Of a stretch of DNA of 64,000 nt, positions 45,192 through 52,628 are shown in pieces. The DNA is from Alloprevotella sp. (GTDB taxonomy: Bacteria > Bacteroidota > Bacteroidia > Bacteroidales > Bacteroidaceae). A program made the translations under genes and the position numbers. Within the stretch, counting starts at the first letter, position 1. Every line of letters begins with the position of its first letter. The notes under the pieces were generated by a model. That model did no database searches. It was not told where the DNA came from and saw nothing but the letters and a program-made list of their open reading frames with translations. The stretch is taken from contig JAFUTC010000007.1 of NCBI GenBank assembly GCA_017471505.1, forward strand, positions 186,001 to 250,000. Reading direction: 5' to 3'.

Positions 45192-45265
45192 CCTCATTAG
45201 CTCAGTTGGCCAGAGCACTCGATTTGTAATCCTGGGGTCGTTGGTTCGAATCCGACATGAGGCTC
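45192..45265 (+). tRNA. tRNA-Thr (TGT anticodon), weak anticodon stem
   Basis: 74 nt. The acceptor GCCTCAT pairs fully with ATGAGGC; D-arm and T-arm (GTTGG, TTCGAAT, CCGAC) are normal. The anticodon loop TTTGTAA gives TGT. The anticodon stem CTCGA/TCCTG pairs at only three of five positions (U-U and C-C mismatches). It lies 4 bp after the SRP RNA. The identity is clear, but the poor stem is unusual. Confidence 0.85.
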
Positions 45266-45374
45266 AGTAAGTGAGTAGACAATATGAAACAGAATTGTTT
45301 CTATTCGTTTACTCACTTTTTGTATATAGATGCACCACACATCAATAGATAATAACAAACAAACTATACACACT

Positions 45375-46013
45375 ATGGACGAAACACGTATTGAGCAAAA
45401 CAAGCAGACCTATCTTTCCATTTGCCGGCAACTCATAAATCGCGAAGGAATAGAAAACCTGCTGGCCTACCTTGAAGAAAAAACGGATTTCTTTACAGCC
45501 CCTTCAAGCTCCAAGTTCCACCTCAATGAACCCGGCGGTCTCTGCCTCCACTCCCTTAATGTGTTCCACCTTGCCCAAAAGTTGCACGCGCAGGTTGTGG
45601 ACACTATCGAAGACGAGACCTTAAAAGAAAAGGCACAGAAGATCACGGCAGAGAACATAGCCATTAGCGCACTCTTCCACGACCTTTGCAAGACCAACTT
45701 GTACAAGCCGGTCGAACGATACAAGAAAGACAATGCCGGACGATGGGTTACCTATCCCGGATACGAACTTGACGACCAGTTGCCCATTGGACACGGCGAA
45801 AAATCGTGCCTTATTGTGCATCGCTTTATGAAACTATACAAAGAGGAACTGCTTGCCATCCGATGGCATATGGGTATGTTTGACATGGGAGAACAGTCGG
45901 CCCCGATGAGGTCGTCGTTCTACAAAGCGTTAGACCAAAGCCCGCTGACGGCAATCATACACGCTGCCGATTTCCTAACATCGAACTGCCTGGAAGTAAC
46001 GACCACCTACTAA
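45375..46013 (+). CDS. HD-domain phosphohydrolase
   Basis: A 212-residue cytoplasmic protein with an HD metal site: GGLCLHSLNV (His), SALFHDLCK (His-Asp) and a later GHGEKSCLIV and IIHAADF (Asp). HD proteins hydrolyse nucleotides or other phosphates; the substrate is not clear. I start at the ATG at 45375 (MDETRIEQNKQ); an upstream ATG at 45330 is less likely. A terminator follows directly. Confidence 0.8.
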   Translation: MDETRIEQNKQTYLSICRQLINREGIENLLAYLEEKTDFFTAPSSSKFHLNEPGGLCLHSLNVFHLAQKLHAQVVDTIEDETLKEKAQKITAENIAISALFHDLCKTNLYKPVERYKKDNAGRWVTYPGYELDDQLPIGHGEKSCLIVHRFMKLYKEELLAIRWHMGMFDMGEQSAPMRSSFYKALDQSPLTAIIHAADFLTSNCLEVTTTY

Positions 46014-46015
46014 AG

Positions 46016-46050
46016 AAAAAAGATTGGAAGACTAACTTCCAATCTTTTTT
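46016..46050. terminator. bidirectional terminator
   Basis: A perfect 15-bp stem (46016-46030 with 46036-46050), with 5-base loop ACTAA; the outer six bases are A on the left and T on the right, so it serves both the HD gene and the opposing lipid-kinase gene, whose stop codon is inside the hairpin. Confidence 0.92.
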
Positions 46051-47069
46051 CCATTTATACGGCGCTGCAAGAATTTCTTTAGCCGCTTGTATCCGTAGAA
46101 CTGCTTACGCCACTGGCGCAACTGCCAATCTTTATAACGAATCAGGTCGTTTTTGACAGGCGTTATAATCAGGTTGGACGAATGTGCCCTATCGTTCACC
46201 AATGCACGGAAGTCGTGGGGAACAAGTTCTATCTCGATGGTGGTGCCGGCCGTATAGGGGTCTCCGTCGCAATGGATGCATCCCTCGTTCTGACGGGTTA
46301 TCCTGACTTTCTTGGCATGCAACATCTTGACGCGAGGATTGCTCGGCAGCGTCTTGCTCAGCAATTGAGTGGCAATAATAGGTGCCTCGACCACCGTAAA
46401 GGGTGATATGACAACAACATCCATAATTCCGTCTTCCATAGAAGCATGCGGCGCAATGAATGCGTTGTTTCCGTACTGAGAAGCATTGGCACAAGTGATA
46501 AGGAAGGCTTTGTAAGACTCAGCCTCGCCATCCATCCAAAGTTCATAGTTCTCCGACTGATAGTTGAAGCCTTGCTTGAGCACATTCTCTACATACGACT
46601 TCAGGCCACGTTTGCCGTAACTGGCAAACTTCTCGCTGATAAAGGCATCAAAGCCCACGCCACAAGTGCAAAAGAACGGGCGGCCGTCAATCTTTCCATA
46701 GTCGAGCGTCTTGACCACCCTCCGATTGATTACACGAATGGCGTTCTTCACGTCAAGCGGAATCTGTAAGTGACGGGCCAATCCATTCCCCGATCCTACC
46801 GGCACGATGCCAAGTGCCACCTTGGTACCCACCAACGCACGAGCCACTTCGTTGACCGTGCCATCGCCGCCAACGGCTACCACAAAGTCGAAAGCATCTT
46901 CTACAGCCTGACGCGCAAGCACCGTAGCATGACCCGCATACTCCGTATATATATATTTAGGTTCATATATATTACGGTCAATATACTTACGAATCTTCTT
47001 TACTATAAAGAATTTCTTGTGACGTCCCGAATGGGGATTGATAATAAAAAGTAGTTTTTGTCGTTCCAT
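46032..47069 (-). CDS. lipid kinase of the DAGK/YegS/sphingosine kinase family
   Basis: A 345-residue kinase with the DAGK catalytic domain: FIINPHSG at the N-terminus, VAVGGDGTVNEVA (about 57-69) as the ATP-binding loop, and PVGSGNGLARHL. Family members phosphorylate diacylglycerol, sphingosine, ceramide or related lipids. I start at the ATG at 47069. It is divergent from the serine palmitoyltransferase gene, with a 153-bp shared upstream region, so a sphingoid-type substrate is an attractive inference, not proven. Confidence 0.85.
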   Translation of the reverse strand: MERQKLLFIINPHSGRHKKFFIVKKIRKYIDRNIYEPKYIYTEYAGHATVLARQAVEDAFDFVVAVGGDGTVNEVARALVGTKVALGIVPVGSGNGLARHLQIPLDVKNAIRVINRRVVKTLDYGKIDGRPFFCTCGVGFDAFISEKFASYGKRGLKSYVENVLKQGFNYQSENYELWMDGEAESYKAFLITCANASQYGNNAFIAPHASMEDGIMDVVVISPFTVVEAPIIATQLLSKTLPSNPRVKMLHAKKVRITRQNEGCIHCDGDPYTAGTTIEIELVPHDFRALVNDRAHSSNLIITPVKNDLIRYKDWQLRQWRKQFYGYKRLKKFLQRRINGKKIGS

Positions 47070-47178
47070 TATGATAAATCGTGGTTGCAAAATAAAATAA
47101 AATCACGCACAACATAATACAAAAACCCTTTTTTTGCACAAAAAGAGTTAAAATGTACCGTTTTTAAATAATTCATCG

Positions 47179-47186
47179 TAAATTTG
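47179..47186 (+). promoter_or_regulatory. -7 element for spt
   Basis: TAAATTTG matches TAnnTTTG, 36 bp before the ATG at 47223; it also argues against a start further upstream. Confidence 0.5.
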
Positions 47187-47222
47187 CGCAAATATGTACA
47201 TATAAAATCCAATTACGATATA

Positions 47223-48416
47223 ATGGAAATGGACTTACTACACCAACGCCTTGCCAAATATACTATTCCGCAAGAGTGCATGGCACAAGGTATTTATCCC
47301 TACTTCAGAGAAATTGAAGGAAAGCAAGGCACACGTGTCGAAATGGAAGGACACAAAGTCTTAATGTTTGGCTCCAATGCCTACACCGGACTAACCGGCG
47401 ACGAACGCGTCATTGAGGCAGGAATCGCCGCCATGAAGCAATACGGCTCCGGCTGTGCAGGCTCGCGTTTTCTGAACGGCACGCTGGACATTCATGTCCA
47501 ACTTGAGAAAGAATTGGCCGAATTTGTCGGAAAAGACGAGGCTCTTTGCTTTGCCACCGGCTTTACCGTCAATTCAGGAGTTATTCCACAACTCGTAGGC
47601 AAGAATGACTATATCATATGCGACGACCGCGACCACGCATCCATCGTAGATGGCCGCCGACTCTCCTTTGCCACATGCTTGAAGTATAAGCATAACGACA
47701 TGGAAGACCTTGAGCGCCAACTAAAAAAGTGTGAGCCCGACACGGTCAAACTGATAGTCGTTGACGGAGTCTTTTCCATGGAAGGCGACCTCTGCAACCT
47801 CCCAGAAATTATCCGCTTGAAAAAACAATACGGAGCAACCGTAATGGTCGACGAAGCGCATGGTCTCGGCGTGTTCGGTAGAGATGGTCGCGGCGTGTGC
47901 GATCATTTTGGCCTGTCCGACGAAGTGGACCTTATCATGGGAACATTCAGCAAGTCGCTCGCAAGCATCGGTGGATTTATTGCTGCCGACAAAATCATCA
48001 TCAACTACTTGCGCCATAACGCACGAACCTACATTTTCAGTGCTTCTGCCACCCCTGCTGCCACAGCATGCGCACGAAAGGCACTCCATATTATACAAGA
48101 GGAGCCCGAACGTATCAAACATCTGTGGGACATTACAGGATACGCACTCAAGCGCTTCCGCGAAGAAGGTTTCGAAATCGGGGCAACCGAAAGCCCTATC
48201 ATCCCGCTGTACGTACGCGATGTCCAGAAAACCTTCATAGTAACCAAACTGGCATTTGATAAAGGCGTATTCATCAACCCCGTGATTCCACCTGCATGTG
48301 CCCCGCAAGACACACTGGTGCGCTTTGCATTGATGGCAAGCCATAGTCAGGAAGAAGTAGAGCAAGGCATACAGATTTTGGTATCCGTATTTAAGGAAAT
48401 CGGATTGCTGAAATAA
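47223..48416 (+). CDS. spt: serine palmitoyltransferase
   Basis: First enzyme of sphingolipid synthesis: condenses serine with acyl-CoA to 3-ketosphinganine, with PLP. The 397-residue protein closely follows the Bacteroides Spt pattern: GVYPYFREIEGKQG-like N-terminus (here IYPYFREIEGKQG), MFGSNAYTGLTGDERV, GSGCAGSRFLNGT, VDEAHGLGVFG, and the PLP lysine in GTFSKSLASIGGF. Related enzymes (KBL, BioF) share the fold, but these segments favour Spt. The start at 47223 lies downstream of the promoter; an alternative ATG is at 47229. Confidence 0.88.
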   Translation: MEMDLLHQRLAKYTIPQECMAQGIYPYFREIEGKQGTRVEMEGHKVLMFGSNAYTGLTGDERVIEAGIAAMKQYGSGCAGSRFLNGTLDIHVQLEKELAEFVGKDEALCFATGFTVNSGVIPQLVGKNDYIICDDRDHASIVDGRRLSFATCLKYKHNDMEDLERQLKKCEPDTVKLIVVDGVFSMEGDLCNLPEIIRLKKQYGATVMVDEAHGLGVFGRDGRGVCDHFGLSDEVDLIMGTFSKSLASIGGFIAADKIIINYLRHNARTYIFSASATPAATACARKALHIIQEEPERIKHLWDITGYALKRFREEGFEIGATESPIIPLYVRDVQKTFIVTKLAFDKGVFINPVIPPACAPQDTLVRFALMASHSQEEVEQGIQILVSVFKEIGLLK

Positions 48417-48444
48417 AAAACATCAAAACTTTTTCCCAATATAT

Positions 48445-48475
48445 TTTGCTTATATAAAACTTAAGTATATCTTTG
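48445..48475 (+). promoter_or_regulatory. promoter for the tRNA cluster
   Basis: TTTG (48445-48448), 19 bp, TATCTTTG (48468-48475): a full match to the Bacteroidota promoter, upstream of four tRNA genes. Confidence 0.75.
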
Positions 48476-48494
48476 CATCGCTTTTACAGAAAGC

Positions 48495-48516
48495 ATATGT
48501 CTAAGCGTAGACATAT
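48495..48516 (+). other. hairpin in the leader of the tRNA cluster
   Basis: ATATGTCTA (48495-48503) and TAGACATAT (48508-48516) form a perfect 9-bp stem with loop AGCG, 11 bases before tRNA-Gly. It has no T run, so it is not a terminator; it may be a processing signal. Confidence 0.5.
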
Positions 48517-48526
48517 TGTAAAGTTT

Positions 48527-48599
48527 GCGGCAATAGCTCAGTTGGTAGAGCGCAACCTTGCCAAGGTTGAGGTCGCGGGTCCGAGCCCCGTTTGCCGCT
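48527..48599 (+). tRNA. tRNA-Gly (GCC anticodon), copy 1
   Basis: 73 nt. The acceptor GCGGCAA pairs with TTGCCGC, and the anticodon stem CAACC/GGTTG encloses TTGCCAA. The T-loop reads TCCGAGC, so position 55 (normally T, pseudouridine) is C. Identical to the second copy at 48896. Confidence 0.95.
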
Positions 48600-48664
48600 C
48601 TTTTTATTGAACAACAATAGGACCACAAAAATATAGCCTAATCCTATTGGTTTATATCTGAATT

Positions 48665-48747
48665 GCCCAGGTGGCGGAATGGTAGACGCGCTAGTTTCAG
48701 GTACTAGTGTCAGCAATGACGTGCAGGTTCGAGTCCTGTTCTGGGCA
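48665..48747 (+). tRNA. tRNA-Leu (CAG anticodon)
   Basis: 83 nt with the long variable arm of class II tRNAs. The acceptor GCCCAGG pairs with TCTGGGC, the anticodon stem CTAGT/ACTAG encloses TTCAGGT, and the T-loop TTCGAGT is normal. Second gene of the cluster. Confidence 0.95.
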
Positions 48748-48786
48748 CTACCGAATCAGATATAATATTAAATAAAAACATGAAAC

Positions 48787-48870
48787 GGAGAGGTGGCGGA
48801 ATTGGTAGACGCGCTACTTTGAGGGGGTAGTGTCAATTGCGACGTGGGAGTTCGAGTCTCCTCCTCTTCA
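48787..48870 (+). tRNA. tRNA-Leu (GAG anticodon)
   Basis: 84 nt, class II. The acceptor GGAGAGG pairs with CCTCTTC (one G-U), the anticodon stem CTACT/GGTAG (one G-U) encloses TTGAGGG, and the T-loop is TTCGAGT. Third gene of the cluster. Confidence 0.95.
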
Positions 48871-48895
48871 CTTTCTATTTTTTATTTTCATTGAG

Positions 48896-48968
48896 GCGGC
48901 AATAGCTCAGTTGGTAGAGCGCAACCTTGCCAAGGTTGAGGTCGCGGGTCCGAGCCCCGTTTGCCGCT
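48896..48968 (+). tRNA. tRNA-Gly (GCC anticodon), copy 2
   Basis: Identical over all 73 bases to the copy at 48527, including the T-loop TCCGAGC. A short T run follows and probably ends the cluster transcript. Confidence 0.95.
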
Positions 48969-49213
48969 CTTTTTTTATTGTATTTAGTTCCAGGATTATT
49001 CCATCAATCGACTTGCTTATGACTATTATGCCATGACTTATCAAAATAGGACATTGGCCCATGACGTGTATCCGTGCCCGTAGGCAACGAGCGAACGACA
49101 CTATCGGCCGGACAAAGTGCAACGTCTGAATTTCCGAGAACCCTTTCGTACGCAAGTGCAGTTTTGTTGAAGATTGTCAACCCGCTTATTGAAACATATT
49201 GTCACACTACCCC

Positions 49214-49792
49214 ATGAATCTATACATTAGATATTTCGATTCAGAAGCTTTGGTCCGCAATTTGGATGAAGCCTGCGATTTTTTAGTCGGACTATCCGAC
49301 TTCGACCTTACCCCCCAGATTAAGAACGACATCCAAAAGTATCTGGAAAACCCGGCAAACTTCCCGAAGCGCTACCGGGTCAAGCCGCGCGCCTATTTTA
49401 TACTGATTAAGACCACGGCCGAGTCGCTGGAAGAATTCAAGGCCAACCGGAAGGACAAGTCGCAAGAAGATGGTGACGGTTCTATGCGCGAGGGGGACAC
49501 ACGCAAGTTGTCGCCGTTAGAGCAAGAGCAGGCGGGCTGGTACAAGGTCGGACTGACATTCAAGCGTGTCGTACAGATTGCTGAGACTAACAAATTCAAA
49601 TACGTCGATGCGCATATCGATACGCTACTCTATGCCACGAGTCCCCAACACGCTTACGACCAGGTCGTGGCCTATGTGCGTAGCAGAAACGATATTGATG
49701 CACGTTGCCAGATTCCTTCGGCCAAAGGACACCACTTCAGTTACGAGTTTATCGGCGCTGAAAAACCCTTGATTGAAGAGGAAAACCTGTAG
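49214..49792 (+). CDS. conserved hypothetical protein
   Basis: A 192-residue cytoplasmic protein that I cannot assign. The start is the ATG at 49214 (MNLYIRYFDSEALV). The N-terminal part looks alpha/beta, a charged linker rich in Glu, Asp and Lys spans about 85-110, and a second folded part follows (YKVGLTFKRVVQIAETN, then DAHIDTLLYATSPQHAYDQV). No signal peptide, membrane segment or catalytic motif. A terminator follows. Codon use and length look like a real gene. Confidence 0.75.
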   Translation: MNLYIRYFDSEALVRNLDEACDFLVGLSDFDLTPQIKNDIQKYLENPANFPKRYRVKPRAYFILIKTTAESLEEFKANRKDKSQEDGDGSMREGDTRKLSPLEQEQAGWYKVGLTFKRVVQIAETNKFKYVDAHIDTLLYATSPQHAYDQVVAYVRSRNDIDARCQIPSAKGHHFSYEFIGAEKPLIEEENL

Positions 49793-49825
49793 AGAGTCCA
49801 TTGGAAACAAGCCACACCCCCATAC

Positions 49826-49866
49826 AGGTCCCCTTGCCTATTATCATTTAGGCAAGGGGACCTTTT
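49826..49866 (+). terminator. intrinsic terminator
   Basis: A perfect 15-bp GC-rich stem (49826-49840 with 49849-49863), with 8-base loop and a TTTT tail. It ends the hypothetical gene at 49214. Confidence 0.9.
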
Positions 49867-49893
49867 CGTTGGGTATATTTCACAGAAATATTG

Positions 49894-49901
49894 TATATTT
49901 G
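49894..49901 (+). promoter_or_regulatory. -7 element for the AICAR transformylase gene
   Basis: TATATTTG matches TAnnTTTG, 39 bp before the ATG at 49941. TTG at 49869-49871 is a possible -33 element at 22 bp. Confidence 0.5.
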
Positions 49902-49940
49902 TACTTTCTCATTCAAACACCCTCTTATCCGAACACCTCT

Positions 49941-51122
49941 ATGGAAGAAAGAATTCTCAAATACGGCTGCAATCCCAATCAGCAGCCTGCGCGCATTTTT
50001 GCAGAAAACGGTTCGTTGCCGCTGCGAGTGCTTAATGGCAATCCGGGCTATATCAACTTACTCGACGCACTCAACGGATGGCAACTTGTCCGAGAACTTA
50101 AGCAGGCCACAGGCCATTGCGCCGCCACCAGTTTCAAGCATGTTTCGCCGGCAGGTGCCGCAATCGGTCTCCCACTAAACGACACTTTGCGAAAAGTATA
50201 CTGGCTCACCGACTTCCAAGAGGAACTCTCGCCCATTGCATCGGCCTATGCCCGGGCGCGCGGGGCCGACCGAATGTCTTCATACGGCGATTTCATTGCA
50301 CTCAGCGACATCTGCGACAAGGCAACGGCCTTGCTGATTAAGCCCGAGGTCAGCGACGGAATCATCGCCCCCGGATATACAGATGAGGCGCTCGAAATTC
50401 TCAAGAACAAACGCCGCGGAACTTACAACATTATCGAAATGGACGAAAACTATGTGCCCGATGCCATTGAGCGCAAGCAAGTCTTCGGTCTGACATTCGA
50501 ACAAGGCCGCAACACTATCGACCTGAGCGACCGTACTATCTTCGACAACCGCCCGACGACTGCAACGGATATTCCCGACCACGCTCTGCGCGACTTGCAG
50601 ATTGCCCTGATTACGCTCAAATATACACAGAGCAACTCGGTGTGTTATGTGAAAGACGGTCAGGCAATTGGCATCGGGGCCGGGCAACAAAGCCGAATAC
50701 ACTGTACGCGTCTGGCCGGCGACAAGGCTGACACCTGGTGGCTGCGCCAACATAGCAAGGTGCTCAACCTGCCTTGGCGCGAGAAAATCGGTCGCGCCGA
50801 CCGCGACAACGCTATCGACCTGTATATCGGCCGTGAATCCGACGACCTCTATAAGGATGACAACTGGCAGCGCTTCTTCAGCAGCAAGCCCGAGCCACTC
50901 ACCGACGCAGAGAAGCATGCATGGATTACCGAACTCACTCAGGTGAGCCTGGGCAGCGATGCTTTCTTCCCGTTCGGCGACAATATTGAGCGGGCCCATA
51001 AAAGCGGCGTCTGCTATGTGGCTCAGACAGGCGGCAGCGTGCGCGACGACCACGTCATAGAAACCTGCAACAAATACGGCATTGCCATGGCGTTCACCGG
51101 CATCCGCCTTTTCCACCATTAG
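49941..51122 (+). CDS. stand-alone AICAR transformylase (PurH C-terminal-domain protein)
   Basis: Transfers a formyl group to AICAR, the penultimate step of IMP synthesis. The 393-residue protein corresponds to the transformylase domain only; the IMP cyclohydrolase domain of full PurH is absent. Family segments: LKYGCNPNQQPAR, the active-site AATSFKHVSPAGAA (Lys-His), QSNSVCYVKDGQAIGIGAGQQSR, and the C-terminal SDAFFPFGDNIERA. Start at 49941, since the frame upstream crosses the terminator. A separate cyclohydrolase or full PurH must be elsewhere. Confidence 0.88.
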   Translation: MEERILKYGCNPNQQPARIFAENGSLPLRVLNGNPGYINLLDALNGWQLVRELKQATGHCAATSFKHVSPAGAAIGLPLNDTLRKVYWLTDFQEELSPIASAYARARGADRMSSYGDFIALSDICDKATALLIKPEVSDGIIAPGYTDEALEILKNKRRGTYNIIEMDENYVPDAIERKQVFGLTFEQGRNTIDLSDRTIFDNRPTTATDIPDHALRDLQIALITLKYTQSNSVCYVKDGQAIGIGAGQQSRIHCTRLAGDKADTWWLRQHSKVLNLPWREKIGRADRDNAIDLYIGRESDDLYKDDNWQRFFSSKPEPLTDAEKHAWITELTQVSLGSDAFFPFGDNIERAHKSGVCYVAQTGGSVRDDHVIETCNKYGIAMAFTGIRLFHH

Positions 51123-51151
51123 TTCCCTATTCCATCACCCCACCAACCTAT

Positions 51152-51358
51152 ATGAGAGAAGCAGACCACGCTGAAATCGACCAGGCCATCACTTCGGGCA
51201 TTGTATTCAAAGGAGAAAAACTCCGCAAAGGAGGCTCCGACGGAAAGGTGCGCACCAAGGCGAAGAAGAAATCCTATATGACCGGCGCACACGGCAGCGG
51301 TGCGGCAAAGAAGAAGGCCGACATCCGCCGACGAAGAGCCAACCGCCACAAAGGATAA
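51152..51358 (+). CDS. small basic protein, unknown function
   Basis: A 68-residue protein, very rich in Lys and Arg, especially in its second half (KVRTKAKKKS and KKKADIRRRRANRHKG). This suggests nucleic-acid or ribosome binding. I recognise no family. It begins 29 bp after the AICAR transformylase and ends 8 bp before a strong terminator, which supports it as a real gene of that transcript. Confidence 0.6.
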   Translation: MREADHAEIDQAITSGIVFKGEKLRKGGSDGKVRTKAKKKSYMTGAHGSGAAKKKADIRRRRANRHKG

Positions 51359-51366
51359 ACGATAGA

Positions 51367-51404
51367 AGCAGCCGCAGACACTATTTTGTCTGTGGCTGCT
51401 TTTG
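51367..51404 (+). terminator. intrinsic terminator
   Basis: A 14-bp stem (51367-51380 with 51387-51400, one G-U) and a T tail, ending the AICAR transformylase transcript. Confidence 0.88.
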
Positions 51405-51437
51405 TTCTGTAAACCAGCCACATAGTTCAACGCAAAA

Positions 51438-51536
51438 ATTGCATTATGGGACAAAAAAATTGCATTATGAAATCTTAAAATTCCATAATTGAATTTCGAA
51501 ATTGCATAATAGAATTTAAAAATCGCATTATATAAA
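51438..51536. repeat. 99-bp module of five phased AT-type palindromes
   Basis: Units at 51438-51452, 51459-51473, 51480-51494, 51501-51515 and 51522-51536, with 6-bp spacers AAAAAA, CTTAAA, TTCGAA and TTAAAA. Units fit ATTNNATWATNNAAT, for example ATTGCATTATGAAAT. The right end lies 10 bp before the -7 element of the M23 peptidase gene, so the last unit covers its -33 region. Confidence 0.9.
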
Positions 51537-51546
51537 ATTAAAGGGT

Positions 51547-51554
51547 TATCTTTG
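51547..51554 (+). promoter_or_regulatory. -7 element for the M23 peptidase gene
   Basis: TATCTTTG matches TAnnTTTG, 43 bp before the ATG at 51598. The expected -33 position falls in the last palindrome unit and has no TTTG. Confidence 0.55.
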
Positions 51555-51597
51555 CACTTGGCGAAAAGCCAATTCCATAAAGCAATAGCACGCATTC

Positions 51598-52527
51598 ATG
51601 CTCTTTAAGCAATATATAAAATTTTCGTTTTTTGCCCTTTCTGCCTTGTTTGCCTTACCCATGTCGTCGCAAGACATGGTTTCGATGCAAGCCCCTATTG
51701 ACAAGCATCACAAGCAGGTAGACACGCTTTCGCTGAACAGGGTTAAAAAGAAAACCTTCGTAGAAAATCCTTCGGGCGACCTTTATACGACCTGGAACAC
51801 CTCGTCGGTGCATTGCTATGGCAATGAGCAGTTGCCAAGCACCTATCGCATTGACCTGCGCGACTATACGATGCCCACACCAAGCCGCAAAATCAACAGC
51901 AAATACGGCTATCGACCGGCATTTCGCCGTATGCACAAAGGATTGGATATCAAGGTTTACACCGGCGATACCATCCGCGCTGCATTTGCCGGAAAAGTGC
52001 GCATCGTCGACTATGAAGGAAAAGGATACGGCAAATATGTAGTAATACGCCACAACAACGGACTTGAAACCATCTATGGCCACATGTCAAAACACTTGGT
52101 CAAGGTCAACGACTACGTAGATTCCGGCCAGCCCATCGGACTTGGCGGAAGCACCGGCATGAGTACGGGCTCGCATCTGCATTTCGAGACCCGCCTTCTC
52201 GGAGAAGCCATCAATCCTGCCCTACTCTTCGACTTTGAGAATCAGGTGACGACGGGCGACTACTATGTATACCACTCAAAAGCCCGCCCGAAGCCTGCCA
52301 CCATCGTTTCGGAGAAGGAAAACACCGAAGAAACCGCTGAACAGAAAGAGGCCGCAGCGCCGCCCAAGCAGACTGCCAGCCGCTCGTCCCACTATCATAA
52401 AGTGAAGAAAGGAGAAACGCTCTACAGCATCGCCAAGAAACTGAAGATTCCCCTCAACACTTTGTGCAAATCAAATCACCTGACACCCAAAAGCCGAATA
52501 CGCCCCGGGCAAATCCTAAAATACTAA
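51598..52527 (+). CDS. M23 metallopeptidase with C-terminal LysM domain
   Basis: A 309-residue secreted cell-wall endopeptidase. Signal peptide about 1-24. The LytM/M23 domain (about 95-215) has the zinc motif HKGLDIK (HxxxD) and the catalytic SHLHFE (HxH). A Glu/Ala-rich linker leads to a LysM domain (about 262-309: YHKVKKGETLYSIAKKLKI) that binds peptidoglycan. It should cleave peptide cross-links during growth or division. Zinc and catalytic residues are all present, so an active enzyme rather than an EnvC-like activator is expected. lon follows. Confidence 0.92.
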   Translation: MLFKQYIKFSFFALSALFALPMSSQDMVSMQAPIDKHHKQVDTLSLNRVKKKTFVENPSGDLYTTWNTSSVHCYGNEQLPSTYRIDLRDYTMPTPSRKINSKYGYRPAFRRMHKGLDIKVYTGDTIRAAFAGKVRIVDYEGKGYGKYVVIRHNNGLETIYGHMSKHLVKVNDYVDSGQPIGLGGSTGMSTGSHLHFETRLLGEAINPALLFDFENQVTTGDYYVYHSKARPKPATIVSEKENTEETAEQKEAAAPPKQTASRSSHYHKVKKGETLYSIAKKLKIPLNTLCKSNHLTPKSRIRPGQILKY

Positions 52528-52628
52528 CATACACGTATAAGCCTGTCTGTCAATACAAAAACCTTGAGCCGTCCGAACTCGAGGTTTTTGAGTGGAAAGA
52601 CAAGCGTCCCACACACAACCACCAGCCA

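Noticed and set aside
51417..51431. A sixth unit to the left of the array at 51438
   Set aside because: Only about half the positions match and there is no clear symmetry, so I kept the array at five units.
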